Part shown: positions 61,840-64,000 of the stretch, in pieces | Layout of the letters: each line of letters opens with the position of its first letter | Numbering within the stretch: position 1 is the stretch's first letter | Origin: Ulota crispa | Lineage: Eukaryota; Streptophyta; Bryopsida; Orthotrichales; Orthotrichaceae | Direction of reading: 5' to 3' | Assembly (NCBI GenBank): GCA_963920765.1 | Contig: OY987246.1 | Span: 15,620,868-15,684,867 of the forward strand | Length of the DNA: 64,000 nt | Notes under the pieces: model-generated | Seen by the model: only the letters and a program-made list of their open reading frames with translations | Told to the model about the DNA's origin: nothing | Database searches by the model: none | Translations under genes and position numbers: made by a program

Positions 61840-63256
61840 GTGAATAAAACAAATAAATATATACTAATTGAAGTTCTTATGTTCAAATTAAAAATCTTCT
61901 ATGCTTTTCATTTGTAAATTGTAGAGTTAGTCATTGTTACAAATAGTATGATTTACAAAATTACAATAATTACAAGCATTAAAGAACACTAATTTTTAAT
62001 TGTCAAGTTGTAAACTTAGTTAGTTCAAGATGCAATGGTCTTTGGCTGCTCGCCAATCTAAGTTTAAAACCAATTGAACTTGTTGAACGTTTTAAACGGC
62101 CCATAGCTTGGCACATTAATGAGGCAAAAAATCAAATCAACCATTTCACTATCTCCTCCATCCAAAGCTGTGCATGTAACAAATTGGTGCAATACCTATA
62201 TATTAATTGACATTCATTTGCCTTTAAACCATGATTACTATTACAACTAACCCATTTTGTCTCAAATTTTTACTTATTAAAATTTAAACATATCAATATA
62301 AAATATGCATATGTATGTAATGGAAGAAATTTCATTAAGACAATAGTTGGATTGCCAACAAAATGAGGTGGACAAGACAATAAAAAAAACTGATTTCAAA
62401 AAAAATGTAAACTAAACTTCAAAAAAAAAAGTCAAATGGCCCCATCTACTTTGACATATAATTGCAACACGCTTAATTCATTTTTAACATGTTTATAAAA
62501 TATTTCATTTTTTGTTAAAAAGTGCTTATCAAGATTGCAATGAGGGTAACATTTTGCGTAGAGTTCATTATTGGTTAAACAATTGGTTCAAGTACCTTAA
62601 AAACAAATGAAGATAGGATAGGATTTATACAATATCACATTACATATAAGAATTTTGAATTTATTTGATATTTTGATGTGTGTAGTATATTATTTATTTT
62701 GAGACAACAAAATATGTTGTAATTTGATGTTATTGTTTTATTAATTGGTATAGATTTGTATTTTAAAAACTTCAATAATAACATGTTAATTATGAAAACA
62801 TCAAGTCCTAATTTACAAATTCTTAAATTCAATTTCTATATTTGAAAACATCAACGTTTTAGTATTTTTTTTATATTGAATTTTTTTATTTAATCAAATA
62901 ACTAATTTTTAAAATTTTTAAAATTTAAAACTCTTTGAAATTTGCAGAAAATAAGCTTACAAAAAAATAAGTCTACAAGTGAAAATGGAAAAAAAAAAAA
63001 AAAAAAAAAGATAAAATTTATAAAAATCTATGAAAAAATATCAACAAGATTAATAATTTTTTTATCACAAGACCTAGTCTTGTGCATAGATTTTTTATTA
63101 TATTTGTAAATTAAAATTTTTTTGACAATTTTATTTTAATAAATTCAAAAAAAAAATCTCTTCATTCATGTTTCTTGACAAAATCAATAAAGTTGCAGAA
63201 ACATAAACAAACTAGCAACATTTAGGTCATAAACCATGTGAAATCCTAGTATTTAG
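61840..63256. other. AT-rich intergenic DNA
   Basis: No gene. A run of about 20 A is at 62990-63009. Confidence 0.5.
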
Positions 63257-63409
63257 CACTAGAAGAAAACCGTGTCCTAAATGACTAGTTCACAACAACT
63301 ACAAACGTCCTAAACAACTAAACAACCACTAAATTACAATCAAATTGAGTTGTTTAGGACATTTTTAGTCGTTGTGAACCAATTGTTTAATGCAAGATTA
63401 CTTCTAGTG
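63257..63409. mobile_element. miniature CACTA-type element with TAG duplication
   Basis: Starts CACTAGAAGAAAACCGTG and ends ATTACTTCTAGTG, flanked by TAG on both sides (63254-63256 and 63410-63412). The interior includes complementary arms (GGTTCACAACGACTAAAAATG-type sequence). Length 153 bp. Confidence 0.8.
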
Positions 63410-64000
63410 TAGAGAATTGTATGTGCCTCCAAGCATCCAAGCGGTGAGTCACAAGGTAACTTTCCCAAAGTAAGACAACCTAATTGTTAAGGCAACTTAA
63501 ATATAACATTTTGTGTAGAAGTTTTATTTAATATATCCCCTAAAGCACTAAGCTCAAGTTTTCACCAAAACCGCTCCAAGACTGCCATTTCTAGTACAAG
63601 TACCAAATTTTAGAGAACAAAACTCTTTTTGACAAATGTAGCCATAAGATCTTGTACTATACTAATACAAAAATATGTGGAAAAAAATTTAGGAGTTGTC
63701 ACCATGTAGATTGTTAGATATTTGGGTTTGAATTGACAAAAAGCCATTTTTGTCTCTGCAAAATTTGGGCAGCTGCACTTCACAAAGTCATACATGTATT
63801 AAAAAAACTCCAAAATTGTTGTAATTTTTTGGATTTGTTCTTCAAAGAAAGTTGGATACTCAATGAAAATTTTCAAATCATTTGGAATTGTACAACATAT
63901 GGAAAAAAAAAGTAAGTAAAAAGATGTAGAGTATGATTCAAACCACTAAATTGTTAAGAACTTAAATAAGGAAATGAAAAATTCCAATCCCAATGGTTGT
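63410..64000. other. AT-rich intergenic DNA
   Basis: Nothing recognised. Short open frames of about 60 codons on both strands have no domain. Confidence 0.4.

Overview
The window is nuclear DNA of a plant. It carries two interrupted genes with plant-type products and one intronless plant transcription-factor gene. These sit in AT-rich intergenic DNA filled with non-autonomous DNA transposons. I cannot name the species. Short to medium introns, an AP2/ERF gene with a Q-type C2H2 finger, and Stowaway-like and CACTA-like repeats fit a land plant or close streptophyte relative.

Layout. 1-6300: gene-poor, with GC-richer patches, one Stowaway-like MITE and a 132-bp tandem array (about 5137-5925). 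6860-24000: almost wholly repeats, dominated by elements flanked by TTAA with CCCC/CCCT termini, several inside larger fold-back elements. 25395-29518 (minus): a six-exon STT3B-type oligosaccharyltransferase catalytic subunit, with a 672-bp long-inverted-repeat element starting about 160 bp upstream of its start codon. 30400-36000: nested transposons, three levels deep. 37765-38868 (minus): an intronless gene encoding a C2H2 finger followed by an AP2/ERF domain. 40086-45890: more TTAA elements, including a chain in which neighbours share TTAA sites. 49536-55983 (minus): a CPL1/CPL2-like RNA polymerase II CTD phosphatase gene that I resolve into sixteen exons. 56500-64000: very AT-rich, with only small repeats.

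The three genes have unrelated housekeeping or regulatory roles (ER N-glycosylation, transcription factor, CTD phosphatase) and do not form a cluster. The most unusual content is the TTAA family: seventeen two-ended copies of about 220-990 bp once nested insertions are subtracted, in several subfamilies. All start CCC or CCT after TTAA and end in the complementary bases before TTAA. Two copies lie in one arm of a palindromic host repeat whose other arm keeps the unoccupied site, so the window holds its own before-and-after record of insertion. Termini and target site resemble the piggyBac superfamily. No transposase gene is visible here, so that assignment is inference.
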